The notes beneath the pieces were generated by a model that saw only the letters and a program-made list of their open reading frames with translations, was not told where the DNA came from and made no database searches. Of a stretch of 64,000 bases of DNA, positions 17,139 through 25,768 are shown one piece after another. The position numbers were made by a program, and so were the translations under genes. Source of the stretch: Agrobacterium salinitolerans (GTDB taxonomy: Bacteria; Pseudomonadota; Alphaproteobacteria; Rhizobiales; Rhizobiaceae); the NCBI RefSeq assembly GCF_002008225.1, contig NZ_MRDH01000013.1, positions 1-64,000 of the forward strand, read 5' to 3'. Position 1 is the first letter of the stretch. The number at the start of each line of letters is the position of its first letter.

Positions 17139-17240
17139 AGCATTTCCAGGAAAAGTGGACCCCGGTTTTCCGTCCGGAAATGCGCAAAAATAAAGAGTTA
17201 GAGTGTTTTCGCGATTCGAAGAAAAGCGAAAAAACTCTAA
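17139..17240. repeat. RIME-like palindromic intergenic element
   Basis: Two large hairpins. The first has arms GCATTTCC/GGAAATGC and inner arms GGAAAA/TTTTCC (17140-17184). The second has arms TTAGAGTGTTTTCGC/GCGAAAAAACTCTAA (17198-17240, one mismatch). The two-palindrome plan and the size near 100 bp fit the RIME1 class described in rhizobia. Confidence 0.75.
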
Positions 17241-17421
17241 AACATCGATCACGATGAAAACACCGCAATCGACGCCGCTGTCATTGTTTTGATCCACCTG
17301 GCGGAAAAATCCGCCCTCGTCGCCCTGTCCTACTGCTGCTTTAACAAAAGCCAATTCGAAAAGGCAGATGCCGTGTTGCCGCAGGCATGGCGCGGATGAG
17401 GCGCGGAACTGGATAGAATAT

Positions 17422-17450
17422 TTGACCAGTGCGCTGCTTCGCTGATAATT
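17422..17450 (+). promoter_or_regulatory. near-consensus sigma-70-type promoter of the GntR gene
   Basis: TTGACC, 17-bp spacer, ATAATT, 46 bp upstream of the GntR start codon. One of the best promoter matches in the window. Confidence 0.6.
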
Positions 17451-17495
17451 TGCCCCATCGAAATACGGGGCGGGATTTCGCCGGAGACTTCTGCG

Positions 17496-18269
17496 ATGGA
17501 CGAAACGCTTTTTGCGCGCATCGAGCACAGCCGCACATCGCAGGAGGTGATCTTGCGTTTCGAGGAACTGATCCTCGATGGCATATTGCGGGACGGCGAC
17601 AGGCTGCCCGGCGAGCGCGAACTGGCGCAACGCCTCGATGTCTCGCGGCCGATCCTGCGGGAAGCGCTGAAGGAGCTTGAGACCCGTGGCCTCCTTACCA
17701 GCCGGCATGGCGGCGGCACCTATGTCGCCGATATTGTCGGCCCGGTCTTTTCCGATCCCTTGAGCGCGCTGATCACCCGCCACAGCCGGGCGACGCGGGA
17801 TTTCCTCGAATATCGCCGCTATATCGAAGGCATGACCGCCGAACTTGCCGCACAGCGGGCGACGGAACCGGACAGGCGCAACCTTGCCGCCATCGTAGAC
17901 AGAATGCGGGAAGCGCATGAGGCGGGCCGTTTCGAAGAGGAGCTTGCGGGCGATGTGGAGTTTCACAACGCCATCGGCGAGGCGGCGCATAATATCGTGC
18001 TGATGCACACGTTGCGGTCCTGCTACCGGCTTCTGAGCGACGACATCTTTTATAATCGCCATCTCATCTTCACCGTGTCCAGCGCCCATGATGAGGTGCT
18101 GAGACAGCATATCGCAATTCACGATGCGATCGCCGCCGGCGACCCGGCAGCGGCAAGGGCGGCGGCGGAGGTCCATATCGACTTCATCGTGGAGACGACA
18201 TCCAAGGCCCACCAGGCGCGGGAATGGGACCGAATTTCGCGTCTGAGGCAGCAGCAGCGCAGCGGTTGA
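17496..18269 (+). CDS. GntR/FadR-subfamily regulator with FCD domain
   Basis: 257 residues. An N-terminal winged helix-turn-helix (about 12-78: ILDGILRDGDRLPGERELAQ, LDVSRPILREALKELE, GLLTSRHGGGTYV) is followed by an all-helical FCD ligand-binding domain (about 95-230), whose histidines (for example HNAIGEAAHN) are the usual metal ligands. It lies about 100 bp upstream of mfpsA in the same orientation, so it may control mannosylfructose synthesis or be unrelated. FCD regulators typically sense organic or sugar acids; the ligand is unknown. Confidence 0.9.
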   Translation: MDETLFARIEHSRTSQEVILRFEELILDGILRDGDRLPGERELAQRLDVSRPILREALKELETRGLLTSRHGGGTYVADIVGPVFSDPLSALITRHSRATRDFLEYRRYIEGMTAELAAQRATEPDRRNLAAIVDRMREAHEAGRFEEELAGDVEFHNAIGEAAHNIVLMHTLRSCYRLLSDDIFYNRHLIFTVSSAHDEVLRQHIAIHDAIAAGDPAAARAAAEVHIDFIVETTSKAHQAREWDRISRLRQQQRSG

Positions 18270-18369
18270 AAAAACTATCCGGCAAAATACGGCATCTTTT
18301 TTCAGTTTTTGATGGAACCTTTTGTGCCCTTCGGTCTTTTTATCGGGTTAATTGGAAAAATTTACCAAG

Positions 18370-19716
18370 ATGGGACCCATGACGACCACGAGCGAAACTG
18401 AACGCTATCCGCGGATAGCTCTCATATCGACGCATGGCTATGTCGCCGCGCACCCGCCACTCGGCGCGGCGGACACCGGGGGGCAGGTGGTTTATGTGCT
18501 TGAGCTTGCACGCAAACTCGGACAGCTCGGTTATACTGTCGATCTTTACACCCGCCGTTTTGAAGACCAGCCGGAATTTGATGAGGTTGACGAGCGCGTC
18601 CGCGTGGTGCGCATTCCCTGCGGCGGCCGCGATTTCATTCCCAAGGAATACCTGCACCGCCACCTGATGGAGTGGTGCGAAAATGCGTTGCGTTTCATCA
18701 AGAAGAACGACCTGAATTATTCTTTCATCAACAGCCATTACTGGGATGCTGGCGTGGCGGGGCAGCGGCTCTCCGAAGCGCTGAAAATCCCCCATCTGCA
18801 CACGCCGCATTCGCTCGGCATCTGGAAAAAGCGCCAGATGGAGACCGATTATCCGGAAAAGGCCGATACGTTCGAACTGGAATTCAACTTCAGGGAACGT
18901 ATCCAGCACGAGCTGATCATCTATCGCAGCTGCGACATGGTAATCGCCACGACGCCGGTGCAGCTCGATGTTCTGATCGAGGATTATGGCCTGAAGCGCA
19001 AGCACATCCACATGATCCCGCCGGGTTATGATGACAACCGTTTCTTCCCGGTTTCCGATGCGACGCGGCAGATGATCCGCCAGCGCTTCGGTTTCGAGGG
19101 CAAGACGGTGCTGGCGCTTGGACGCCTCGCCACCAACAAGGGTTACGACCTGCTGATCGACGGTTTCTCCGTTCTTGCCGAACGAGAACCGGAAGCCCGG
19201 CTGCATCTGGCGGTCGGCGGCGAGAATATGGACGAGCAGGAAACCACGATCCTCAACCAACTGAAGGAGCGGGTGAGAGCGCTCGGTCTCGAAGACAAGG
19301 TGGCCTTTTCCGGCTACGTCACGGATGAGGACCTGCCGGACATTTATCGCGCCGCCGATCTCTTCGTGCTCTCAAGCCGTTATGAACCCTTTGGCATGAC
19401 GGCGATCGAGGCGATGGCGAGCGGTACGCCCACCGTCGTCACCACCCATGGCGGATTGTTCCGGGCCATCAGCTATGGCCGCCATGCGCTGTTTGCCGAT
19501 CCTTTCGACAAGGAAGACCTTGGCATCACCATGATGAAGCCGTTCAAACATGAGCGGCTTTACGGGCGGCTCTCCCGCATGGGGGCGCATAAGGCGCGCA
19601 GCCTGTTCACATGGACCGGCATCGCCCAGCAGCTTCTCGCCCTTGTGGAAGGCAGGACCATGATGCCGGTTCTGGAAGAAGCCGATTGGGCCGAACCATG
19701 GAATGATGGCGATTGA
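18370..19716 (+). CDS. mfpsA: mannosylfructose-phosphate synthase
   Basis: A GT4-family glycosyltransferase that joins GDP-mannose and fructose-6-phosphate into mannosylfructose-phosphate, precursor of the osmolyte mannosylfructose in Agrobacterium. It resembles sucrose-phosphate synthase: GGQVVYVLELARKLG near residue 30-45 (acceptor/phosphate loop), the donor-binding core LALGRLATNKGYDLLI, and the EX7E motif in YEPFGMTAIEAMASGTP. ATG 18370 gives 448 residues. An in-frame TTG at 18352 would give 454, the length I recall for the described enzyme, and ATG 18379 is also possible; none has a strong ribosome-binding site. The gene overlaps mfppB by 4 bp. Confidence 0.9.
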   Translation: MGPMTTTSETERYPRIALISTHGYVAAHPPLGAADTGGQVVYVLELARKLGQLGYTVDLYTRRFEDQPEFDEVDERVRVVRIPCGGRDFIPKEYLHRHLMEWCENALRFIKKNDLNYSFINSHYWDAGVAGQRLSEALKIPHLHTPHSLGIWKKRQMETDYPEKADTFELEFNFRERIQHELIIYRSCDMVIATTPVQLDVLIEDYGLKRKHIHMIPPGYDDNRFFPVSDATRQMIRQRFGFEGKTVLALGRLATNKGYDLLIDGFSVLAEREPEARLHLAVGGENMDEQETTILNQLKERVRALGLEDKVAFSGYVTDEDLPDIYRAADLFVLSSRYEPFGMTAIEAMASGTPTVVTTHGGLFRAISYGRHALFADPFDKEDLGITMMKPFKHERLYGRLSRMGAHKARSLFTWTGIAQQLLALVEGRTMMPVLEEADWAEPWNDGD

Positions 19717-20483
19717 GACCGCTTCGCCTTTTTTCCACAGATCTCGACGGAACCGTCGTCGGCGATAACGACGCCACGCGCCGGTTCCGCGATTTCTGGT
19801 ATTCGTTGCCGGACGGTCAACGTCCCCTTCTGGTTTTCAACAGCGGCAGGCTGATCGACGACCAGCTTGCGCTGCTCGAAGAGGTGCCACTGCCGCAGCC
19901 CGACTATATCATCGGCGGCGTCGGCACCATGCTGCACGCGAAAGAGCATGGCGAACTCGAAAGCGCCTATAAAACCTCTCTCGGCACCGGTTTCGATCCG
20001 CAGAGGATCATCGACGTGATGGCCGGAGTGCCTGGCGTGACGATGCAGGAGGAGCGCTATCAGCACGGCCTGAAATCCAGCTGGTTCCTGCATGGCGCTG
20101 ATGATGCGGCGCTTGGCGAGATCGAAGCAGCGCTTGTGGCGGCCGATATCGATGCCCGCATCGTCTATTCCAGCGACCGCGATCTCGACATATTGCCAAA
20201 GGCCGCTGACAAGGGTGCGGCGCTTGCATGGTTATGTGGACAATTGCGCATCGGCCTCGACGAATCAGCGGTCGCGGGCGATACTGGCAATGATCGGGCG
20301 ATGTTCGAACTGAATGATATTCGCGGCGTGATCGTGGGCAATGCATTGCCGGAGCTTGTCTCACTGGCGGGCCGCGGCAATCGCTTCTTCCAGGCGCGTG
20401 CGACGGAAGCCGATGGCGTGATCGAAGGTCTCCGACATTGGGGATTAAATCCCGACAGGCGCAATATCGGCAATTATTCATAG
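19713..20483 (+). CDS. mfppB: mannosylfructose-phosphate phosphatase
   Basis: A HAD-superfamily phosphatase of the sucrose-phosphate-phosphatase type that removes phosphate from mannosylfructose-phosphate. 256 residues; the N-terminal FSTDLDGTVV carries the nucleophile Asp10 and acid/base Asp12, and VAGDTGNDRAMFE near residue 190 is the metal-binding motif IV. The start is TTG at 19713, overlapping the mfpsA stop (4 bp), with no early ATG in frame; the coupled layout makes this start credible. The hairpin right after the stop (20483-20522) lacks a T-tail. Confidence 0.9.
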   Translation: MRPLRLFSTDLDGTVVGDNDATRRFRDFWYSLPDGQRPLLVFNSGRLIDDQLALLEEVPLPQPDYIIGGVGTMLHAKEHGELESAYKTSLGTGFDPQRIIDVMAGVPGVTMQEERYQHGLKSSWFLHGADDAALGEIEAALVAADIDARIVYSSDRDLDILPKAADKGAALAWLCGQLRIGLDESAVAGDTGNDRAMFELNDIRGVIVGNALPELVSLAGRGNRFFQARATEADGVIEGLRHWGLNPDRRNIGNYS

Positions 20484-20522
20484 CGGTTTTGCGTTTCAGG
20501 ACCTGAAAGCAGACAAAACCGC
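20483..20522. repeat. nested palindrome after mfppB
   Basis: Outer arms GCGGTTTTG/CAAAACCGC enclose a second perfect palindrome TTTCAGG-A-CCTGAAA (20493-20507). It overlaps the last base of the mfppB stop codon. Without a T-tract it is not a standard terminator, but it could stabilise the mfpsA-mfppB mRNA 3' end. Confidence 0.5.
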
Positions 20523-20719
20523 GATTGCCGCAATCGGCTGTTTGCCCGGGAAGCTGCCCGGTCGAAGCCCTGTTCGCACATCTTCCGTATTTTTTCCGGG
20601 CCTGCAGGCTTCATCAGCATGAAGACAGTAGTGGGTTATGGGTGATGAGGGATTGGCGGAATTTACGGAGTATCTATATTAGCAATTATCATTAGCGGGC
20701 AAAGAAGGACCTATTCGGA

Positions 20720-21199
20720 TTGAAGATTTTGAATCGATTGGCGACAGATGTTGGCTTGATGTTGCGCAGACCGCCGCGACAGCAATATGCGGCGCTGTGC
20801 TATCGATTGCCCAAGAAGAATCCGGGACCGGAAGTGTTGCTGCTGACCAGCCGGGATACGGGACGTTGGGTCATTCCCAAGGGCTGGCCTATGGCCAACA
20901 AGAAGGCCCATGCCGTGGCCGAGCAGGAAGCCTATGAGGAAGCCGGCGTCAAAGGCACGGTGGAAAAGGCGCCTTTCGGTTATTACGAATACGAGAAAAA
21001 GCTGAACAGCGGCGTCAATGTGCCGTGCAGGGTTCAGGTGCATCTGCTCGAAGTCTCGGAGATGCAGGAAAGCTTTCCCGAGAAGGAATCGAGGCGGCTG
21101 GAATGGGTCAGCCCCCAGGAGGCGGGAAAACGTGTCAACGAGCCGGAACTGAAAGCACTGATGCTCGCTTTCGACAAGCGGATGGCGCATTCGAAATAG
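20720..21199 (+). CDS. Nudix hydrolase
   Basis: 159 residues, cleaving nucleoside or inositol diphosphate-type substrates linked to X. The Nudix box is recognisable but changed: GWPMANKKAHAVAEQEAYEEAGV keeps the C-terminal EAYEEAG helix (about residues 74-82), while the first acidic position is Lys and the Arg before the helix is Gln. Rhizobial relatives of the diphosphoinositol-polyphosphate-phosphohydrolase type share this look. The start is TTG at 20720 with AAGGA about 10 bp upstream; a later ATG (20759) would cut the first strand. Confidence 0.87.
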   Translation: MKILNRLATDVGLMLRRPPRQQYAALCYRLPKKNPGPEVLLLTSRDTGRWVIPKGWPMANKKAHAVAEQEAYEEAGVKGTVEKAPFGYYEYEKKLNSGVNVPCRVQVHLLEVSEMQESFPEKESRRLEWVSPQEAGKRVNEPELKALMLAFDKRMAHSK

Positions 21200-21361
21200 T
21201 GCGACCGCCCTTGACATGGCAATGAGCAGTTTGTTTTTCCAACCTGGCCTTTATCGTCTTTCCTTTTGGAAAGATGTGCGAGATGTAACAGTCTTTCTGT
21301 AAAATTGCCTTCAACCTGCGACGCTGCCGGACGAAAGGGAATGCTGGCAAACGAGGTGTGA

Positions 21362-22867
21362 ATGGCAATCAAGCCGCCATTGAACATGAAACAAACGCTC
21401 GATAAGGATCTCGACAAGATTACCCGTGTCGAGGAAGCGACGCTGCACGTCACGCAGCAGCTCGCCGGCCTTGGCGCAGGGTTCATGTTCGTTGTTCTGG
21501 CGGCCATCTTCGCCGGCGTCTTCGTCACCGGCACCGCGGGTTCGGTCATAATTATCGCCGCCGTCGCCATCGGCGCGTATATGGCGATCAACATCGGTGC
21601 GAACGACGTTACGAACAATGTCGGCCCGGCGGTGGGCGCCAAGGCCATGCCGCTTGCCGCCGCCCTCATCATCGCCGCCATCTGCGAGATTGCCGGGGCG
21701 CTGATAACCGGCGGCAACGTCGTCGAGACCATTTCCAGCGGCATCATCAACATCGGCACCATTCCCGACAGGACCGCCTTTTCATGGGCCATGCTCTCGG
21801 CGCTTCTCGCCGCCGGCCTTCTCGTCAATGTCTCGACATGGACAAGGGCGCCGATTTCCACCACCCATACGGTGGTGGGCGGGGTTGCGGGCGCTGGAAT
21901 GGCGGCCTATGGAGCGAAGGCGGTCGACTGGCTTTCGCTCGGCAGCATCGCCTTCGCATGGGTGCTGGCACCCTTCATCAGCGCCATCATCGCCGTCGCC
22001 ATCCTTGCTTTCATCAAGGAATTCATCATTTACCGCGAGGACAAGCTCGCCGCCGCCCGGCTGTGGGTGCCGGTTCTCATCGGTTTGATGGCGGGCGTCT
22101 TCATGGCCTACCTCATCTGGGTCGGATTGCGGCAGCTGATGCATGTGTCGCTTGGCCATGCCAGCCTCATGGGGCTTGTGACCGGGCTCGTGGTCTGGCG
22201 GCTCTGCGTGCCGATCATCCGAAAACAATCGGAGGGATTGGAAAACCGCAACCAGTCGCTTCGGACGCTGTTCCAGTGGCCGCTGGTTCTCGCCGCCGGC
22301 CTGATGTCCTTCGCTCATGGGGCGAATGACGTATCGAACGCCATCGGTCCGGTCGTGGCCATCGTGCGGGCCCTGCATGACGAGGCGGTGCAGACATCCG
22401 CCCGTGCGCCGCTATGGGTAATGCTGGTTGGCGCCTTCGGGCTTTCCTGCGGCATTCTTCTTTATGGCCCGCGCCTCATCCGCCTCGTCGGCGAGCAGAT
22501 CACCAAGCTCAATCCGATGCGCGCCTTCTGCGTTTCCGTGGCCACGGCGCTCACCGTGCTCATTGCCTCGCGCTTCGGTCTGCCGGTCAGCACCACCCAC
22601 ACGGCAATCGGCGCGGTGTTCGGCGTTGGTTTCTTCCGCGAATGGTACACGCAATCGTCGCGGCGGCGACAGGAACTTGTTCAGGCTGGTGACGGTAGGC
22701 CCCGCCGATCCGAAAGATATGTCGACAATCCTTCCGAGATACGCCGCCGTTATCTCGTCCGCCGCTCCCACTTCATGACGATCATCGCCGCCTGGCTGGT
22801 CACCGTTCCTTCCAGTGCAACGCTTGCGGCGCTGCTCTACTGGCTCATGTCCTCTCTCTTTCTCTGA
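21362..22867 (+). CDS. inorganic phosphate transporter, PiT family
   Basis: A 501-residue low-affinity, cation-coupled phosphate transporter of the inner membrane. The PiT signature occurs twice in the inverted-repeat halves: [17 protein letters not shown] at about residue 79 and [13 protein letters not shown] at about 320, with STTHT motifs after each half ([20 protein letters not shown]). About a dozen hydrophobic segments are visible. The long N-terminal extension before the first segment (about 35 residues) and the basic C-terminal loop before the last helix mark the long PitA-like type. No regulator adjoins it, and I see no convincing Pho box upstream. Confidence 0.92.
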   Translation: MAIKPPLNMKQTLDKDLDKITRVEEATLHVTQQLAGLGAGFMFVVLAAIFAGVFVTGTAGSVIIIAAVAIGAYMAINIGANDVTNNVGPAVGAKAMPLAAALIIAAICEIAGALITGGNVVETISSGIINIGTIPDRTAFSWAMLSALLAAGLLVNVSTWTRAPISTTHTVVGGVAGAGMAAYGAKAVDWLSLGSIAFAWVLAPFISAIIAVAILAFIKEFIIYREDKLAAARLWVPVLIGLMAGVFMAYLIWVGLRQLMHVSLGHASLMGLVTGLVVWRLCVPIIRKQSEGLENRNQSLRTLFQWPLVLAAGLMSFAHGANDVSNAIGPVVAIVRALHDEAVQTSARAPLWVMLVGAFGLSCGILLYGPRLIRLVGEQITKLNPMRAFCVSVATALTVLIASRFGLPVSTTHTAIGAVFGVGFFREWYTQSSRRRQELVQAGDGRPRRSERYVDNPSEIRRRYLVRRSHFMTIIAAWLVTVPSSATLAALLYWLMSSLFL

Positions 22868-22884
22868 ACCTGAAACAGAACCCC

Positions 22885-23622
22885 ATGCGCGCAAATTTCC
22901 GGATGCAACGCCTTTATATCGAAGCCAGCCTTGCCGAAGGCGTCGCGCAGGAGGCAACAGCCGAACAATTCAACTATCTCGCCAATGTGCTGCGCATGGC
23001 CGACGGTGCGGAAATCCTTTTGTTCAACGGTCGCGACGGCGAATGGAAAGCGAAACTCGCGTTTCCGAGCCGCAAGAAGATCGTTCTCGTCCCCATCGAG
23101 CAGACACGGCCCCAGCCGAACGCCCCGGACCTGCATTATCTTTTCGCGCCGCTGAAAACCGGGCGCATGGATTATCTGGTGCAGAAGGCGGTGGAGATGG
23201 GCGCCGGGCTGTTGCAGCCGGTGATGACGCAGCATGTTCAGGGCAAGATCCACAATACCGAAAAACTGCGCGCCAACGCTATCGAAGCCGCCGAGCAGTG
23301 CGGCATACTGTCCCTGCCCGAGGTAGCCGAGCCGGTGAAACTGAAGGACATGCTCGAGACCTGGCCCCACGACCGGCGCATCGTCTATTGCGACGAAGGC
23401 GATGCGGGGCAAAATCCGCTGCCGATCCTGCAAGCCGTGACTGAGCGCAAACTTGCCCTGCTGGTCGGTCCGGAAGGCGGATTTTCCGAGGAAGAAAGGG
23501 AGCTTCTGCGCGGCCTTGCCTTCGTTACCCCCATTCCGCTCGGGCCGCGCATCCTGAGGGCCGATACGGCCGCCGTCGCCGCGCTCGCGGTCATTCAGGC
23601 GGCGATCGGCGACTGGAATTGA
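22885..23622 (+). CDS. rsmE: 16S rRNA (uracil(1498)-N(3))-methyltransferase
   Basis: Methylates N3 of U1498 in 16S rRNA; SPOUT-class enzyme with a trefoil knot. 245 residues with an N-terminal PUA-like region (up to about 70) and the C-terminal SAM-binding knot: [12 protein letters not shown] (about 193-204) and [20 protein letters not shown] (about 219-238). ATG at 22885 lies 17 bp after the phosphate transporter stop. gshA follows after 118 bp, the usual rhizobial neighbour order. Confidence 0.95.
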   Translation: MRANFRMQRLYIEASLAEGVAQEATAEQFNYLANVLRMADGAEILLFNGRDGEWKAKLAFPSRKKIVLVPIEQTRPQPNAPDLHYLFAPLKTGRMDYLVQKAVEMGAGLLQPVMTQHVQGKIHNTEKLRANAIEAAEQCGILSLPEVAEPVKLKDMLETWPHDRRIVYCDEGDAGQNPLPILQAVTERKLALLVGPEGGFSEEERELLRGLAFVTPIPLGPRILRADTAAVAALAVIQAAIGDWN

Positions 23623-23740
23623 ACGGCCCCGTTGCGCTTCATGCATCTTTAAAAGAAATTCATTTGCCAGCGGATACGATCCGGCCCTATCTGCCAATCA
23701 TATGCCTCGCCGCAACAGAGACGTCATAACAAGGTAAGCC

Positions 23741-25114
23741 ATGGCACGCGACACGACCGACCAGACCCCCCTCTCCTCCGTCAAGGAGCTTACAGACTAT
23801 CTGGCGGGCGGTTGCAAAGCTGAAGCCGACTTCCGCATCGGCACCGAGCACGAAAAATTCGCGTTTTTCCGAGAGGATAACAGTCCCGTCCCCTATTTTG
23901 GCGAGGCCAGCATTTCCGCGCTCTTGAAGGGCATGCAGGAAAAGCTCGGCTGGGAGCCGATCATGGACGGCGGGAACATCATCGGCCTTGGCGAGCAGCA
24001 CGGCATGGGCGCCATCTCCATCGAGCCGGGCGGCCAGTTCGAACTATCGGGCGCGCCGCTCGAAAACCTGCACCAGACGTGCAAGGAATCCAACCAGCAT
24101 CTGGCGATGCTGCGCGAAGTAGCCGAGCCCATGGGCATCCGTTTCCTCGGCATCGGCGGCAGCCCGCTGTGGAGCTACGACGAAACGCCGCGCATGCCGA
24201 AATCGCGCTACACGATCATGACGCGCTATATGCCGAAGGTCGGGACCAAGGGTCTCGACATGATGTACCGCACCTGCACCATTCAGGTTAATCTCGACTT
24301 CTCCTCCGAAGCGGACATGCGCCGGAAGATGCGCGTTTCCATGAAGCTGCAATCGCTGGCAACCGCGCTTTTTGCCTCGTCGCCCTTTACCGAGGGCAAG
24401 CCGAACGGTCTTCTTTCCTGGCGCGGCGATATCTGGCGCGATACCGACAATCGCCGCTCCGGTGTGCTGCCCTTCACCTTCAACGACGATTTCGGCTTCA
24501 AGGATTATGTCGAATGGGCGCTTGATGTGCCGATGTATTTCATCGTGCGCGACGGCAAATATCACGATTGCACCCATGTCACCTTCCGTCAGTTCATGAA
24601 TGGGGCTCTGAAGGGCGAAATCGCCGCATGGGAGCCGACCATGGGCGACTGGACGAACCACCTCTCCACGCTTTTCCCCGATGTCCGCCTGAAGCGTTTC
24701 CTCGAAATGCGCGGTGCGGATGGCGGCCCGTGGAGACGTATCTGCGCCCTTCCCGCTTTCTGGGTCGGTCTTCTTTACGATGACGAGGCGTTGACCGCTG
24801 CCGATGCGCTGACCGCCGGCTGGAGCTTCGATGAGGTGATCGCGCTTCGCAACGCTGTGCCGGCCAAGGGGCTCAATGCCGAGATTGCCGGCAAGCCGCT
24901 TCTCGGCATTGCCCGCGAGGTTCTCGACATTTCCCGCACCGGCCTCAAAAACCGAAAGCGGCTGAATGGCGAAGGTCAGGACGAGACCGTGTTCCTCTCG
25001 TCGCTGGACGAGGTGCTGGCCAAGAAGACCACGCTCGCGGAAGACCTGCTTGCGCTTTATCACGGCCGCTGGGGCGGCTCGGTGCTACCCGTCTTCGAAG
25101 AATATCAATATTGA
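23741..25114 (+). CDS. gshA: glutamate--cysteine ligase
   Basis: Makes gamma-glutamylcysteine from glutamate, cysteine and ATP, the first and rate-limiting step of glutathione synthesis. The 457-residue protein is of the plant/alphaproteobacterial GCS2 type, with FRIGTEHEKFAF near residue 30, the GAISIEPGGQFELSGAP segment (about 90-106) and RYTIMTRYMPKVGTKGLDMM around 155-174. ATG 23741, with AAGG upstream. A LysR gene of possible redox type (25769-26719) lies nearby, separated by a DUF1127 gene on the other strand. Confidence 0.96.
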   Translation: MARDTTDQTPLSSVKELTDYLAGGCKAEADFRIGTEHEKFAFFREDNSPVPYFGEASISALLKGMQEKLGWEPIMDGGNIIGLGEQHGMGAISIEPGGQFELSGAPLENLHQTCKESNQHLAMLREVAEPMGIRFLGIGGSPLWSYDETPRMPKSRYTIMTRYMPKVGTKGLDMMYRTCTIQVNLDFSSEADMRRKMRVSMKLQSLATALFASSPFTEGKPNGLLSWRGDIWRDTDNRRSGVLPFTFNDDFGFKDYVEWALDVPMYFIVRDGKYHDCTHVTFRQFMNGALKGEIAAWEPTMGDWTNHLSTLFPDVRLKRFLEMRGADGGPWRRICALPAFWVGLLYDDEALTAADALTAGWSFDEVIALRNAVPAKGLNAEIAGKPLLGIAREVLDISRTGLKNRKRLNGEGQDETVFLSSLDEVLAKKTTLAEDLLALYHGRWGGSVLPVFEEYQY

Positions 25115-25143
25115 GGTATTGGTGCTGAAGCTGCACCCCAATT

Positions 25144-25182
25144 AAAAAAGCCCGGCGCGGCCGAGGGGGCCTGACACCGGGC
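25144..25182 (-). terminator. terminator of the DUF1127 gene
   Basis: GCCCGG...CCGGGC stem with TTTTTT following on the minus strand. It supports a real minus-strand transcript from the small gene at 25274-25567. Confidence 0.65.
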
Positions 25183-25273
25183 AAAGGCAGGGCTATTGGC
25201 AAATCACCCTGCGGGGAAAACCTTGCGGCTGGAAGCCACGTCCGGCAGCTGGAGGTCTGCCGGAGGCGGAATT

Positions 25274-25567
25274 TCAAAGCGTCTTGAAGCGCGTGACCGC
25301 ACGTTTGCGCGCGGCCCGGGTGAGATGTGCCGTCGGATCTTCCAACAGGCCGGTATTGAGAGCATCGCTGACATCCGACCGCGCCAGACCGATATCGGCA
25401 AGAAGACGGTCATCAAGTTCCGTGAGACCATTGGCCACGATACGATTGTAGATGCGCTGCACGAAGGTTTTAACGCCGGAAACACCCAGCACAGCGGCGC
25501 GACGCCAGGCGTCCCCCGGCCGTGCGGTTACAAGTTCCAGTTCCATTCTCCGTTCTGCCGTGCGCAT
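25274..25567 (-). CDS. DUF1127 domain protein
   Basis: A 97-residue protein whose core (residues about 35-75: FVQRIYNRIVANGLTELDD then RLLADIGLARSDV) matches the DUF1127 pattern of an arginine-rich helix plus DIGLxRxD. DUF1127 proteins are small and RNA-linked in several alphaproteobacteria, where they affect phosphate and carbon metabolism and RNA turnover; no role is shown for this one. The C-terminal part is basic (RAARKRAVTRF). A terminator hairpin downstream (25144-25182) supports it over the antisense frame on the plus strand. Confidence 0.8.
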   Translation of the reverse strand: MRTAERRMELELVTARPGDAWRRAAVLGVSGVKTFVQRIYNRIVANGLTELDDRLLADIGLARSDVSDALNTGLLEDPTAHLTRAARKRAVTRFKTL

Positions 25568-25768
25568 GATACTTATCCTTTCGTAACGGCACGAGGCGGC
25601 ACCGCCCCCGACGCACCACGCGCGAGAAGCTGCCTTGGGTTAGGGCCCGACATCCCGTCGGCCCGGGTTGATCCTGATTTGCTTGGTGTCAAAATGTCGC
25701 AAGACTATTGATCAGTCCAACGAATGTTTCTAATGTGAGACATCAATCATTCTGATGGATGACTATCC

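Larger units (their letters stand above)
17101..17495. other. 395-bp divergent intergenic region
   Basis: Holds a RIME-like repeat (17139-17240) and, near its right end, the promoter of the GntR gene (17422-17450). Between them (17241-17421) I see no gene and no clear structure. Confidence 0.6.

Noticed and set aside
17101..17268. Extended N-terminus of the DUF3422 protein.
   Set aside because: It is encoded by the RIME-like repeat, and the family N-terminus begins at the ATG at 17100.
20483..20522. Terminator for mfpsA-mfppB.
   Set aside because: The stem is good but no T-tract follows, so it is listed only as a palindrome.
21270..21310. Possible Pho box upstream of the phosphate transporter (TGTAAC...TGTAAA).
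   Set aside because: The two half-sites are 14 bp apart instead of the 11-bp repeat spacing expected for PhoB.
25196..25711. Plus-strand frame of 171 codons between gshA and the LysR gene.
   Set aside because: It is antisense to the DUF1127 gene, which has motif support and a terminator.
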